DNA of 21,384 bases, taken from assembly GCA_036265005.1 (NCBI GenBank), contig DATAPW010000021.1, positions 1 to 21,384 of the forward strand, written 5' to 3'. How positions within the stretch are numbered: the stretch's first letter is position 1; each line of letters opens with the position of its first letter. A program made the translations under genes and the position numbers. This stretch comes from JAMXLO01 sp036265005 (GTDB taxonomy: Bacteria > Pseudomonadota > Alphaproteobacteria > Acetobacterales > Acetobacteraceae). Below the pieces are notes generated by a model that did not search any database, was not told the DNA's origin, and saw nothing but the letters and a program-made list of their open reading frames with translations. This document shows, piece after piece, positions 7,402 through 14,483 of this stretch.

Positions 7402-8538
7402 TCAGTGAAAGCTCACATTGGCTGGATTGACGAAATTGCTGCGCATGACAGGTTGGTTGTCCCGCCACGCCAGTTGAAAATACAGTGCAGCGACCTCGGC
7501 ATAGTTCTCGAAATGATCGGAGGCGCCGAGGGCGCGCTGATGGAAAAGGTCAGCTTCCGCGGCGTCGCCTTTCTGCCGCTTCACCTCGGCCCAGAAATCC
7601 CAGGCGATCGCACTCGTGGGCTTGGTGTCCACCGCCTCCTTCAGCATGTGGTCCGCGCCGCTCGCGTCGTGCATGCCGAGCAGCGCGGCTCCCCACGTCA
7701 CGTAGGCGGTGCACGTCAGCGTGGTGTCGGATGACGGCATGTCGTGCAGCATCCGCTGCATGCGTTCTGCCGCCTCGCCATAATGGCCTAGCTGGAGATC
7801 GGCGAACGCCAGATTGAGGATCGCCGCGGTGTTCTCGGGGCTGGATTTCGCTGCGAAGCGGAACCAGGAATGGGCATCGTTCTGGTTGCCCCGGAACAAC
7901 GCGATGATGCCTTGCAGGTTTTCGAACAGCGACCGGTCCTGGCTGAGCGGAGTGGGTGGAATCTGGGATTTGGCAAAATTGATCAGGGTTTCGGCGTCGC
8001 TGAAATCCTTGTCGCTGGCATGACGCTGCATGAGATCGAGAGCGGTCATGTAGGGATCGATCCGCGCCAGGCCCACCAGGGAGGCCCGGTGCAGCAGCGC
8101 GATCACCGTCTCGCCCTTCTGTTGCACGACCTCCTGCTCGAAGGCGCGTACCCGATTGCGGCCGCTGCCGGTGACCAGCACCTTGTTGGTCGCGTCCTCG
8201 CTGAACAGGGCGATGCGGATCTGGTCCGGCTGGCGGCCCACCCTGCTTTGCAGCGCCAGGGCGACCGACTGCATGTTGGCGGCAGCAGCGATGGCCATGC
8301 CGATGCCGCCCTGACGTCCCAACTGCACCTGCGCCTTGGCCATCAACGAAGGGGTCGAGGCAATCCTGTCGACCTCGCTGTTGAGGATGCCATTGATCAT
8401 GGCGTCGTCGACGGTGGCGTTTTCCAGCTTGCCGGCGTTCGAGGTCTCCAGGATCACGTCGGTCGGGTGCCAGATCGTATCTACGCCGACCGCAGTCACC
8501 GCAAGCATCAGGACCATAGCCAGCGTTGTCAGGTCCAT
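7402..8538 (-). CDS. Membrane-anchored TPR protein, first gene of the MlaFE-like operon
   Basis: A 378-residue protein. Residues 3-20 form a hydrophobic helix (signal anchor or uncleaved signal). The C-terminal half carries tetratricopeptide-type helical pairs, clearest at about 205-265 (LQGIIALFRGNQNDAHSWF ... NLAFADLQLGHYGEAAERM) and 280-340 (WGAALLGMHDASGADHMLK, AEVKRQKGDAAEADLFHQR). TPRs mediate protein contacts, so this is probably a scaffold at the inner membrane. The segment 36-130 is unrecognised. The start is firm: ATG at 8538 with GGAGAG 7 nt upstream. It is the promoter-proximal gene of the operon; the next gene starts 53 nt after its stop. It could assemble the ABC fusion with its periplasmic partner, but nothing in the sequence names the client. 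Confidence 0.75.
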   Translation of the reverse strand: MDLTTLAMVLMLAVTAVGVDTIWHPTDVILETSNAGKLENATVDDAMINGILNSEVDRIASTPSLMAKAQVQLGRQGGIGMAIAAAANMQSVALALQSRVGRQPDQIRIALFSEDATNKVLVTGSGRNRVRAFEQEVVQQKGETVIALLHRASLVGLARIDPYMTALDLMQRHASDKDFSDAETLINFAKSQIPPTPLSQDRSLFENLQGIIALFRGNQNDAHSWFRFAAKSSPENTAAILNLAFADLQLGHYGEAAERMQRMLHDMPSSDTTLTCTAYVTWGAALLGMHDASGADHMLKEAVDTKPTSAIAWDFWAEVKRQKGDAAEADLFHQRALGASDHFENYAEVAALYFQLAWRDNQPVMRSNFVNPANVSFH

Positions 8539-8835
8539 AGCGATCTCTCCACGATCGTCGCCGCTTCAGGCCAGAGTGTGCCTATCCGGACCATTAGCAT
8601 AGTGTATCCGCCAAAATACATTCCATCGCCCGATCGGGCGGCAGGCCAGCCTGGATCACCGCCCGGCACCGCCTGCCGACGCCATTCCGTTAAATATCCG
8701 CATCAAAACCCGGCAGCAAACCGCCAATGGAAGATGGTAATGCGGAACTTGGTCCACCTGATGTTCTAGGGTTTACACGGCGGTGTGAAGACAACTATAT
8801 CGTCTGCCAATGGAGGCGCAGGAGCCGCAACATTG
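8539..8835. other. Divergent intergenic region
   Basis: This stretch of up to 297 bases separates the leftward TPR operon from the rightward gene at 8836 and is less GC-rich than its surroundings around 8590-8625 and 8690-8725. It should contain both promoters. It holds a perfect 14-bp palindrome at 8627-8640. I found no clear -35/-10 pair. If the GTG at 8785 is the true start of the next gene, the region ends at 8784. Confidence 0.45.
8627..8640. promoter_or_regulatory. Perfect 14-bp palindrome, possible operator
   Basis: CGCCCGATCGGGCG is a perfect palindrome about 90 nt upstream of the TPR gene start, in the divergent intergenic region. In GC-rich DNA such a palindrome can occur by chance, and no cognate regulator is present, so an operator role is only a possibility. 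Confidence 0.25.
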
Positions 8836-9276
8836 ATGGCTGCAGAAGAAATGGTCAGAAGCGGCGACGGCAGGCGCTTCGCAGACCTGGTGAAGCTGAA
8901 CGGGCTGGGCAGCCGGTTCATCGATCGCACACAGGAACGCCATCTGCTGGAAGAGGGTGTGACAAAATTTGGTCTCACGCTCGACGAAGCGCGCGGCGTG
9001 CTGCGTTCGGTTGCCGAGGACAATGGCTATGTCTTCGAGTCCGAGGCGGGCCGGCGCATCCAGCAGGTGTTGGGCCGGCACGCCGGCAAGAACGGGATGA
9101 TCTCCCGCCGGCAATTCCGTCGCACGGCGGATGTGCTGCGCGACTTCTCCGACAACGCGATCGGCGAGGCGGAAGCGCGCCGTCAGATCAAGCGCATCAT
9201 GATCGAGAACGGCTGGCGGCCGCGCCGGGCGGGGATGCTGCGGACGCGGAGATGGTACCGCCAGGTCCAGTTGTGA
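8836..9276 (+). CDS. Unrecognised small, mainly helical cytoplasmic protein
   Basis: A 146-residue soluble protein with no signal peptide and no membrane segment. It has a helical middle (residues about 15-100, with LLEEGVTKFGLTLDEARGVLRSVAEDNGYVFES) and a very basic C-terminal tail (RRQIKRIMIENGWRPRRAGMLRTRRWYRQVQ), which could bind nucleic acid or lipid. I do not recognise the family. The ATG at 8836 has AGGAG 11 nt upstream. An in-frame GTG at 8785 would add 17 Gly/Ala-rich residues but has no ribosome binding site; either could be right. It faces away from the TPR operon and is followed by a strong hairpin at 9282, which suggests it is a single-gene unit. Confidence 0.65.
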   Translation: MAAEEMVRSGDGRRFADLVKLNGLGSRFIDRTQERHLLEEGVTKFGLTLDEARGVLRSVAEDNGYVFESEAGRRIQQVLGRHAGKNGMISRRQFRRTADVLRDFSDNAIGEAEARRQIKRIMIENGWRPRRAGMLRTRRWYRQVQL

Positions 9277-9281
9277 CCGCT

Positions 9282-9310
9282 GCGCGCCGCCGCTCCGGCC
9301 GGCGGTGCGC
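9282..9310. terminator. Strong GC hairpin after the gene ending at 9276
   Basis: An 11-bp stem (9282-9292 paired with 9300-9310, one G-T wobble) with a 7-base loop starts 5 nt after the stop codon. The stem is almost all G and C. There is no T run after it, so it is not a textbook intrinsic terminator, but it would stabilise or end the upstream message. Confidence 0.45.
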
Positions 9311-9332
9311 GCCCGGGCGCTAACGCCCTGTC

Positions 9333-10013
9333 ATGGATGTCCTCGACTATCTCGGCGCTGCCGGACGTGTCCTGCTTCGGGTGTTCATCGTCATCGCGCC
9401 GCTGCTCGCCTGGCAATGGGTGGCGCTGTGGGCGCGGCCCTATCGCCGCCGCAGCGGCGGACTGGCGGATCCGACCATTCTCGCCGGCATCATGGCTGGC
9501 ATCGCCGTCCTGGCCGTCATCCTGCCGCCGGAGAGCCTGACCTGGGATGCCGTCGTGTCGGTCGGCGGGTTCTGGGATCTGGAGCTGATGCAGTTCGTCG
9601 AACTGGCCCGCAACATGGTGCTGCACGGGCCCGCCGCCTTGCTGACGACGCTGATCGTCGACGATGCGCGGCGCGACCTGCAGGCCTGGCTCGCCCTGGC
9701 ATGCACCATCTGGGCGGTGCGGATGCTTGCCGTCTGGCTGGCGGGGCCGCCTTATGGCACGGGCCGGTTCTTCCTGGCGGAGGTGGCGACGTTCATCGCC
9801 AGCGCTCTCGGCACGATTTACCTGGGGCCACTGGTGCTGTGGTCGATCGACCGGCTGAATTTCTGGCTGCTGCTGATCGCGATCCTGCTGATCCAGGATT
9901 ATCGCTACGACGACCCGCCGCTGTTCGGGCGTCTGGTGGGAGCGGTCAGCAACGCGAGGCATCGGCACCGTGGCCTGCCCACCGAGGCAATGCCCGTGCC
10001 GGACCCTGATTGA
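9333..10013 (+). CDS. Multi-pass membrane protein of unknown function
   Basis: A 226-residue hydrophobic protein with about five or six predicted membrane segments (about 15-33, 47-66, 97-112, 118-137, 146-166 and 170-190) and a charged, histidine-containing C-terminal tail (RHRHRG). I recognise no transporter or enzyme motif. The ATG at 9333 follows a gap with the GC hairpin and has only a poor ribosome binding site. Its 3' end is convergent with the DUF6524-like pair, which are also small membrane proteins; no functional link is shown. Confidence 0.65.
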   Translation: MDVLDYLGAAGRVLLRVFIVIAPLLAWQWVALWARPYRRRSGGLADPTILAGIMAGIAVLAVILPPESLTWDAVVSVGGFWDLELMQFVELARNMVLHGPAALLTTLIVDDARRDLQAWLALACTIWAVRMLAVWLAGPPYGTGRFFLAEVATFIASALGTIYLGPLVLWSIDRLNFWLLLIAILLIQDYRYDDPPLFGRLVGAVSNARHRHRGLPTEAMPVPDPD

Positions 10014-10037
10014 TAATCCCCGTTGGAGCTGCCGATG

Positions 10038-10057
10038 GCGGCGTTGCAATGCGCCGC
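10038..10057. terminator. Possible bidirectional hairpin between convergent genes
   Basis: GCGGCG at 10038-10043 pairs with CGCCGC at 10052-10057 around an 8-base loop, in the 43-bp gap between two convergent genes. It has no flanking T tract and reaches the stop codon of the minus-strand gene. The position fits a terminator; the sequence support is modest. Confidence 0.3.
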
Positions 10058-10461
10058 TATGGCGGTGGGCTGAGGTAGTTCGACTGGCCGACGATCCGTC
10101 GCTTGAGCAGTGACCAGGTCACGCCGATCGCCAGCACGAGCGAGAAACCCATCAGCAATGCATAGACCCACGACTGGCGCTGCCAAAGATCGACGAGACC
10201 GAATTCGGAAAGGGTGAACAGGCCGGCGACCAGGATCGCCAGCGCCGCGGACACGCCGTCGGCGCCCAGCGACAGCCAGGCAATTCGTGTGAAGAGGATA
10301 TGCAGCCCCAGCAGCAGGGCGCCCGCCGTGGCAATCTCCGGCGCCGTCGCCCAGGGGCTGTGGCGGGCCCACGAAATGTAGCTGTAACCGGTCGGGTTCC
10401 ATGTGGCGAACACCAGCAGGAAGCACGTCAGCGTCCTGACCAGGATGCCGCCGGCCGTCAT
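10057..10461 (-). CDS. DUF6524-like small membrane protein (paralogue 2)
   Basis: A 134-residue protein with four predicted membrane helices (about 8-20, 42-58, 66-85 and 98-118). The hallmark is WNPTGYSYISW at 21-31, just after the first helix, matching the NPSGYSYYHW-type signature I associate with DUF6524. Function is unknown for the family. It lies 25 nt downstream of a paralogue with the same architecture and would be co-transcribed with it. The start has a GGGGT sequence 7 nt upstream. The copies have diverged clearly outside the signature, so the duplication is not recent. Confidence 0.7.
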   Translation of the reverse strand: MTAGGILVRTLTCFLLVFATWNPTGYSYISWARHSPWATAPEIATAGALLLGLHILFTRIAWLSLGADGVSAALAILVAGLFTLSEFGLVDLWQRQSWVYALLMGFSLVLAIGVTWSLLKRRIVGQSNYLSPPP

Positions 10462-10486
10462 CGGTGACCCCGATCAATCGCCATGA

Positions 10487-10900
10487 TCAGGTGATCGTCC
10501 GCGAGTCGAGCTGGCCGCTGAGGCGATAGCGGATCAGCGAGAAGCTCACGCCAGTACCGAGCAGCACGACAAGGCCGGCTTCCAGCGCGAGCGTGCGCTG
10601 CAGCCAGTCCGACAGATCGAGCACGCCCCAATCCGACAGCAACCAGCCGCAGGTGACCATCAGCAGGAGCAGCGGCACGCTGAGCAGCAGGCGCAGCGAT
10701 CGCCAGGTCGCATAGCTGCAGAACACATAACCGAAGATGATCAGCAACCCGAGAAATATCTTCAGCGCCCAGTAGCTGCCATCGCCGTGAAATGCCCAAT
10801 GGTAATAGGAATAACCGCTCGGATTGTAGGTGGCCGCAACCAGGAACAGCACGGCGAGCATGCGGACGAGAATGCCGATCGGCTGTGCAATCCCGTACAT
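10487..10900 (-). CDS. DUF6524-like small membrane protein (paralogue 1)
   Basis: A 137-residue protein with four predicted membrane helices (about 10-23, 45-63, 69-90 and 106-124) and the signature YNPSGYSYYHW at 25-35. The ATG at 10900 has GGAG 7 nt upstream. It is the first gene of a two-gene minus-strand operon and diverges from the RND locus, so the palindrome at 10933-10967 lies immediately upstream of it as well. A regulator binding there could control both directions. The family has no assigned function that I know of. Confidence 0.75.
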   Translation of the reverse strand: MYGIAQPIGILVRMLAVLFLVAATYNPSGYSYYHWAFHGDGSYWALKIFLGLLIIFGYVFCSYATWRSLRLLLSVPLLLLMVTCGWLLSDWGVLDLSDWLQRTLALEAGLVVLLGTGVSFSLIRYRLSGQLDSRTIT

Positions 10901-10932
10901 GGCGGTTCTCCGAGTTCTTCCCTTCGTTCATT

Positions 10933-10967
10933 CATCGTTACAGGGTTTGTGAAAACCTGTAACGATG
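10933..10967. promoter_or_regulatory. Long inverted repeat, probable operator between divergent operons
   Basis: A perfect 12-bp inverted repeat, CATCGTTACAGG (10933-10944) and CCTGTAACGATG (10956-10967), is separated by 11 bases in which three further A-T pairs can form. The right arm ends one base before a -35-like TTGACG. The TTACA/TGTAA core resembles operators of TetR-family repressors, which often control RND efflux operons; that link is inference, as no regulator gene lies in the window. The element could alternatively act as an RNA hairpin. Confidence 0.6.
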
Positions 10968-10968
10968 G

Positions 10969-10997
10969 TTGACGCGTTGCAACACGTTTTGTAGCGT
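10969..10997 (+). promoter_or_regulatory. Candidate sigma70 promoter for the RND locus
   Basis: TTGACG (10969-10974), a 17-base spacer, then TAGCGT (10992-10997). The -35 matches 5 of 6 consensus bases; the -10 matches only 3 of 6, as expected for a regulated promoter. It directly follows the inverted repeat and lies about 110 nt before the ATG at 11107, leaving a leader of about 100 nt. Confidence 0.45.
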
Positions 10998-11106
10998 GAA
11001 CGTAGGCGATTTCCAATGGAATCAGAAGCCCGGACACTATGCATCACCGGCTTGCACGTCGTTCGGCCAGATGCGCGACGTGGTCGCATCGGGGAATTGC
11101 GCAGCA

Positions 11107-12276
11107 ATGAGTGAACGGGTGTCTTTGGCGCCGCAGGCCGCCGACACTCGTCGACCGCGTGGCGGCGAAAGCGATGCGGTCGTCGTGCCGATCAATGAAT
11201 CCATCCCGCAGCAACCCAGGCCGCCACACGGCGAACCTGCCGATGCCAAAACCGCAACCGCGGATCCGCAACCAATCGGCACGGCGCAGAATGTGGTCGC
11301 GCCCCCGGTTGCCACGGCGCCCGGGCCCCGACGGGGCAAACGCTGGTTTCCGGCGTTCTGTGCCCTGCTCGCGCTGATCGCCGCTGCTGTCGCACTTGCC
11401 GCGCCGGCCTTGCGCCCGGAGATCGCCGCCACGACCGATGCCTGGCTCGGCCAGAACAATGCGGTGTCTCGCCTGCTTGTGCCGCCGCCTTCGCTGGAGC
11501 CGGCGTGGCATCTGGCACGCGACGAGGCAATGCAGGCGGTCAACGCGCAACTGGGTGACTTCAACGCCCGGATCGACCGGCTGGTCGCCGCGCAGCAGGC
11601 GACGACCGCCGATCTGGCGCGCGCCGTCGCCGACCTCCGATCCGATCACGCTGCCGGAGAGTCACTGGCGCGCGCGGTTGACGCGCTGTCGCGCCAGACC
11701 CGGGACCTCGGGTCGGCGACCGCGGCACTCGACGGGCGGATACGCGCCACCGGGCTGCTCACGCTTTCGCTCCGGCTCCGGCGGGACATCGATGCCGGCC
11801 TGCCGATTGGTCGCGACGTGGCAGCGCTGCTGGCCGCAGGACCATATCCCGGGCCGATCGACAGCGCCTTGCAACAGTTGCGTCGCGTCAATGACGGAGC
11901 GCCGACGATGCGCGACCTCGCCGACGAGTTCGATCGGGTCATCGCGCGATTTGCCGCGCGCGCCGATGCCGGATCGTCGTGGGCCAGCCGTGGCTGGACT
12001 CGCGTCGCTTCGCTGTTCGGCGGTCCGGTCGCTGCCGGCGATACGACCTTCGCCCGGCATCTTCGCGCCCTTGCCACTGACGGACGCTTCAGCGAGGCGG
12101 CCGACGAAATCGCGGCGTCGAGTGACGCAGATCTGGGCGCCGACTGGGTGGCTCGCGTGCGGGCACGCGCCGCCGCCGTCATCTCCACGCAAGCATTAAT
12201 GGCCTATTCACTCGCCGCGTATGAAAATGCTTTCGCGGCATCCGGCGCGAATGCCGGAGGACAACGGACACAATGA
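11107..12276 (+). CDS. Mic60/mitofilin-like membrane-anchored coiled-coil protein (copy 2), RND locus
   Basis: A 389-residue protein. The order is a long Pro/Ala-rich cytoplasmic N-terminus (1-78), one membrane helix (80-101), a probable coiled coil (about 135-215), and a C-terminal helical domain with the mitofilin/COG4223 layout. In that domain the LLTLSLRLRRDIDAGLPIGR helix is followed by APTMRDLADEFDRVIARF, SSWASRGWTRVASLFGG, and a last helical pair LATDGRFSEAADEI ... WVARVRARAA. This parallels copy 1 at 3819-4646 but is longer. The open frame extends upstream to 10969, but that would place the promoter inside the gene; the ATG at 11107 has GGGGA 11 nt upstream. Its stop overlaps the next start by 4 nt (ATGA), so it is translationally coupled to the RND fusion-protein gene. 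A scaffold joining inner membrane and pump is a guess. Confidence 0.6.
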   Translation: MSERVSLAPQAADTRRPRGGESDAVVVPINESIPQQPRPPHGEPADAKTATADPQPIGTAQNVVAPPVATAPGPRRGKRWFPAFCALLALIAAAVALAAPALRPEIAATTDAWLGQNNAVSRLLVPPPSLEPAWHLARDEAMQAVNAQLGDFNARIDRLVAAQQATTADLARAVADLRSDHAAGESLARAVDALSRQTRDLGSATAALDGRIRATGLLTLSLRLRRDIDAGLPIGRDVAALLAAGPYPGPIDSALQQLRRVNDGAPTMRDLADEFDRVIARFAARADAGSSWASRGWTRVASLFGGPVAAGDTTFARHLRALATDGRFSEAADEIAASSDADLGADWVARVRARAAAVISTQALMAYSLAAYENAFAASGANAGGQRTQ

Positions 12277-13916
12277 ACCGCCAAACCGGGAAACGCCAGA
12301 CCGGGAAACGCCAGACCGGGAAACGCGAGACCGGCTCGATCTGCCTGCAGGCGCTGCTGTGCTCAGTGCTGCTGGCCGGCGCCCTGTTGCCGCAGGGCGC
12401 AATGGCCGCGCGCTGGTTCGACAACCTGCCGGCGGATGATCCGGATAGTGTCGTGCGGCACGGCGCCTCGGCTCCAACACCGCCGCCGGGCCCGGTCAGC
12501 CTGCCAGCCAGCGTGGCGAACGCGGCAGGGACTGTCGTGGGAATGGCGTATGGCGTGACCACCGGATTGCTCTGGTCGGTTGCCGGCGGAATCGGTGCAA
12601 TTGGAACCGGCACCAGCGAGGCACTGTGGGAAACCGCCTACATGTTCGGCATCAACCACACCAAGGTGCCGCGCACGGCAATGACCGACACGGTCCCGAC
12701 GATAGCCGCCGCGCCGGATGAGAACGCACCGCCGATCGTGCGTCGGGCGAATGCCGTTGCGGCGGTGCAGATTGCCAGCAACGACGCAACTGCTGCGGTG
12801 ACCATGGCGCCGCCAACCCCGCCGCCCGCACCGCAGGTCGGCATCGCTGAATCGCAGGACGGCCCGAGGGACATCGATCCTGGTCTGCTGTCGAATTTCG
12901 TGTTCGATCGCGGCGCGCGCCGACCCGATGGGACATTCCTGGTACCCAAGCCGCTGCAGCGGCTGTTCGAAGTGCGCACCGCCCGCGTCACCGCCGCCGA
13001 GGTGCCGGTGGCACTCTCGCTGGCGGGACGCATCGTCCCCGACCGGCACACCGAGGCGGACGTGGAAGCCAGTCTGCTCGGACGCATCGAGGCGCCTCCG
13101 TCCGGGCTGCCGGTACTCGGTGACACCGTGCGTACCGGCCAGGTACTCGGCTATGTCATTCCAGCCGTGGGCGTCGTCGATCGGTCGCAGGTTCGCCGCG
13201 AGGTCGCACGACTGACCACCGACATCCGCGTCGAGACCGAGAATCTGGAAATCCTCAAGCAGTTCAGCTTCGTGCCGTTTCGCGACGGCAAGATCTATCA
13301 GTCCGAGCAGCGGATTGCCGGATTGCGACGGGAACGCGAGGCGCTGCTGCCGCTGCTGCAGACCCAGGAGGTGCTGCGCGCGCCCACCGATGGCGTGATC
13401 TCGACCTCGACGGCGATCGCCGGGCGGATCGTGCACCCCGGCGAGAAGATATTTGAAATCGTCAATCCCAAGATGCTGTGGGTCGAGGCGCTGGCACCTG
13501 ATCCGACGATGGCCGAGAGCGCGCAGCATGTCGCGGCGGCGTCTGCGATGACGCCGGAGGGACAGACCTTGGCGCTGACTTTCGTCGGCAGCGGGCTGGC
13601 CCAGCAACAGCAATCCACGCCGATCCTGTTCCGTATCGAAAATCCACCCGAGGGACTGCGTATCGGCCGGCCGGTGACGGTGTCGGTGCAAAGCGAAAAT
13701 CGCTCCCAGCGGGGCCTGCCGGTGACGCGCGATGCGGTCACGGTCGGGCCCGACGGGGTTTCCGAGGTGTGGGAACAGAGCGAACCGGAAGTATTTGCGC
13801 CGCACGTCGTGCGCATCGCGGATCTCGACGGGCGGCGGGTCCTGATCGTCGACGGCTTGAAGGACGGTGCGCGCGTGGTGGTTCAAGGCGTCCGGCTGCT
13901 GGCACAGCTCCAGTAG
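12273..13916 (+). CDS. RND efflux periplasmic adaptor (membrane fusion protein) with enlarged N-terminal region
   Basis: A 547-residue protein; typical CusB/CzcB adaptors have about 400. The C-terminal 300 residues carry the adaptor parts: one lipoyl half at about 262-295 (GRIEAPPSGLPVLGDTVRTG), a helical hairpin (about 306-364), the second lipoyl half (about 367-400, RAPTDGVISTSTAIAG ... HPGEKIFEI), then a beta-barrel and membrane-proximal domain. The N-terminus has QTGKR-type repeats, then a signal-peptide-like hydrophobic stretch (about 23-45). Residues 46-240 are unlike ordinary adaptors: a Gly/Ala-rich hydrophobic stretch (about 80-120) and Pro/Ala-rich linkers. The adaptor joins the RND pump to an outer-membrane channel. 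It overlaps the Mic60-like gene by 4 nt. The matching pump is at 15199, after two intervening genes. Confidence 0.85.
   Translation: MNRQTGKRQTGKRQTGKRETGSICLQALLCSVLLAGALLPQGAMAARWFDNLPADDPDSVVRHGASAPTPPPGPVSLPASVANAAGTVVGMAYGVTTGLLWSVAGGIGAIGTGTSEALWETAYMFGINHTKVPRTAMTDTVPTIAAAPDENAPPIVRRANAVAAVQIASNDATAAVTMAPPTPPPAPQVGIAESQDGPRDIDPGLLSNFVFDRGARRPDGTFLVPKPLQRLFEVRTARVTAAEVPVALSLAGRIVPDRHTEADVEASLLGRIEAPPSGLPVLGDTVRTGQVLGYVIPAVGVVDRSQVRREVARLTTDIRVETENLEILKQFSFVPFRDGKIYQSEQRIAGLRREREALLPLLQTQEVLRAPTDGVISTSTAIAGRIVHPGEKIFEIVNPKMLWVEALAPDPTMAESAQHVAAASAMTPEGQTLALTFVGSGLAQQQQSTPILFRIENPPEGLRIGRPVTVSVQSENRSQRGLPVTRDAVTVGPDGVSEVWEQSEPEVFAPHVVRIADLDGRRVLIVDGLKDGARVVVQGVRLLAQLQ
12282..12334 (+). 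repeat. 15-bp tandem repeat in the adaptor gene
   Basis: Three nearly identical 15-base units (12282-12296, 12297-12311, 12312-12326; consensus CAGACCGGGAAACGC), plus a partial fourth from 12327. The period is a multiple of three, so changes in copy number keep the frame and simply add or remove a five-residue QTGKR-type unit before the signal peptide. Confidence 0.85.
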
Positions 13917-13931
13917 CGGGGTTCGGCGCGG

Positions 13932-14417
13932 CTACATCTTGTGGCCGTCATCGAGCACGTAATCGACCTGCATCGAATTCGCGCCTTTGACCTGCAGGAC
14001 GATTGGTCCCCAGTGCCAGTGCTCCGGCGGGCCGGATTCATAGTTGACCGTCAGCCTGGCATCCTTGACCACCCAATGTTCGTCCCACTTCGTGTCGATG
14101 CGGAAGGTGATCTTGCTACCCTTCACCTGTTCCGGAGGCAGCGCGCGAATGCGGTTGAGCCACAGGTTGAATGTGGTGCCTGGCTTGATCTCCTCCTTGG
14201 CGTCGAACACGCGCTCGAAGAGCTTGCCGTCGGCATCGGCGACCGTGACAGTCAATATGTCGGTGTCGTCCTTGCCATCGTCGCCGGTGACAAGCTGCAG
14301 AACGGCATTCTTCGCGATGCGCGCCGGCGCCTGAGCGAGTACGGGCGGCAGCGAAAGCAGTGTCATGGCGGACGCCCAGACGACAGAACGAAATTTTGTG
14401 TTAATGAACCGTGACAA
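13932..14417 (-). CDS. Small secreted protein of unknown function, antisense gene inside the RND locus
   Basis: A 161-residue protein. Start choice: the TTG at 14417 has a perfect AGGAGG 9 nt upstream (14427-14432) and yields a textbook signal peptide (MSRFINTKFR, hydrophobic 11-28, cleavage after AlaGlnAla at 30). The frame stays open farther upstream to 14507 but with no ribosome binding site, and the next ATG (14369) would lose the basic N-region. The mature part is beta-rich and contains many aromatic and charged residues (FNLWLNRIRALP, TKWDEHWVVKDARLTVNY, HWHWGPIVLQV). It faintly resembles PLAT-like beta-sandwich domains; I would not name it. It is convergent with the adaptor gene (15-nt gap) and divergent from the gene at 14554. 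Confidence 0.7.
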   Translation of the reverse strand: MSRFINTKFRSVVWASAMTLLSLPPVLAQAPARIAKNAVLQLVTGDDGKDDTDILTVTVADADGKLFERVFDAKEEIKPGTTFNLWLNRIRALPPEQVKGSKITFRIDTKWDEHWVVKDARLTVNYESGPPEHWHWGPIVLQVKGANSMQVDYVLDDGHKM

Positions 14418-14426
14418 GCCCTCACA

Positions 14427-14432
14427 CCTCCT
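14427..14432 (-). promoter_or_regulatory. Ribosome binding site that fixes a TTG start
   Basis: On the minus strand this reads AGGAGG, the full anti-Shine-Dalgarno complement, 9 nt before the TTG at 14417. It is the reason for preferring the TTG over the ATG at 14369. Confidence 0.75.
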
Positions 14433-14483
14433 CTGTAATTCAGCAAACAACCTGCTGGTACCAAGAGTTAAGACAGAAGTTCG

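Noticed and set aside
10969..11106. Upstream extension of the second Mic60-like gene
   Set aside because: The frame is open here, but it begins on the TTGACG promoter element, has no ribosome binding site, and the extra residues look non-coding in character.
12282..12334. CRISPR-like or mobile-element repeat
   Set aside because: The units are 15 bp, directly adjacent with no spacers, in frame in a coding gene; this is a minisatellite, not a CRISPR or transposon end.
12363..13886. Long minus-strand reading frame (about 507 codons) antisense to the RND adaptor gene
   Set aside because: It mirrors the adaptor frame in GC-rich DNA, has a low-complexity Arg/His/Asp-rich translation with no domain, and the plus strand has a clear family match and translational coupling.
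14418..14482. Minus-strand promoter for the secreted gene starting at 14417
   Set aside because: The best pair I found (TTGGTA-like -35, TGAATT-like -10) matches too poorly to list, although a promoter must lie in this gap.
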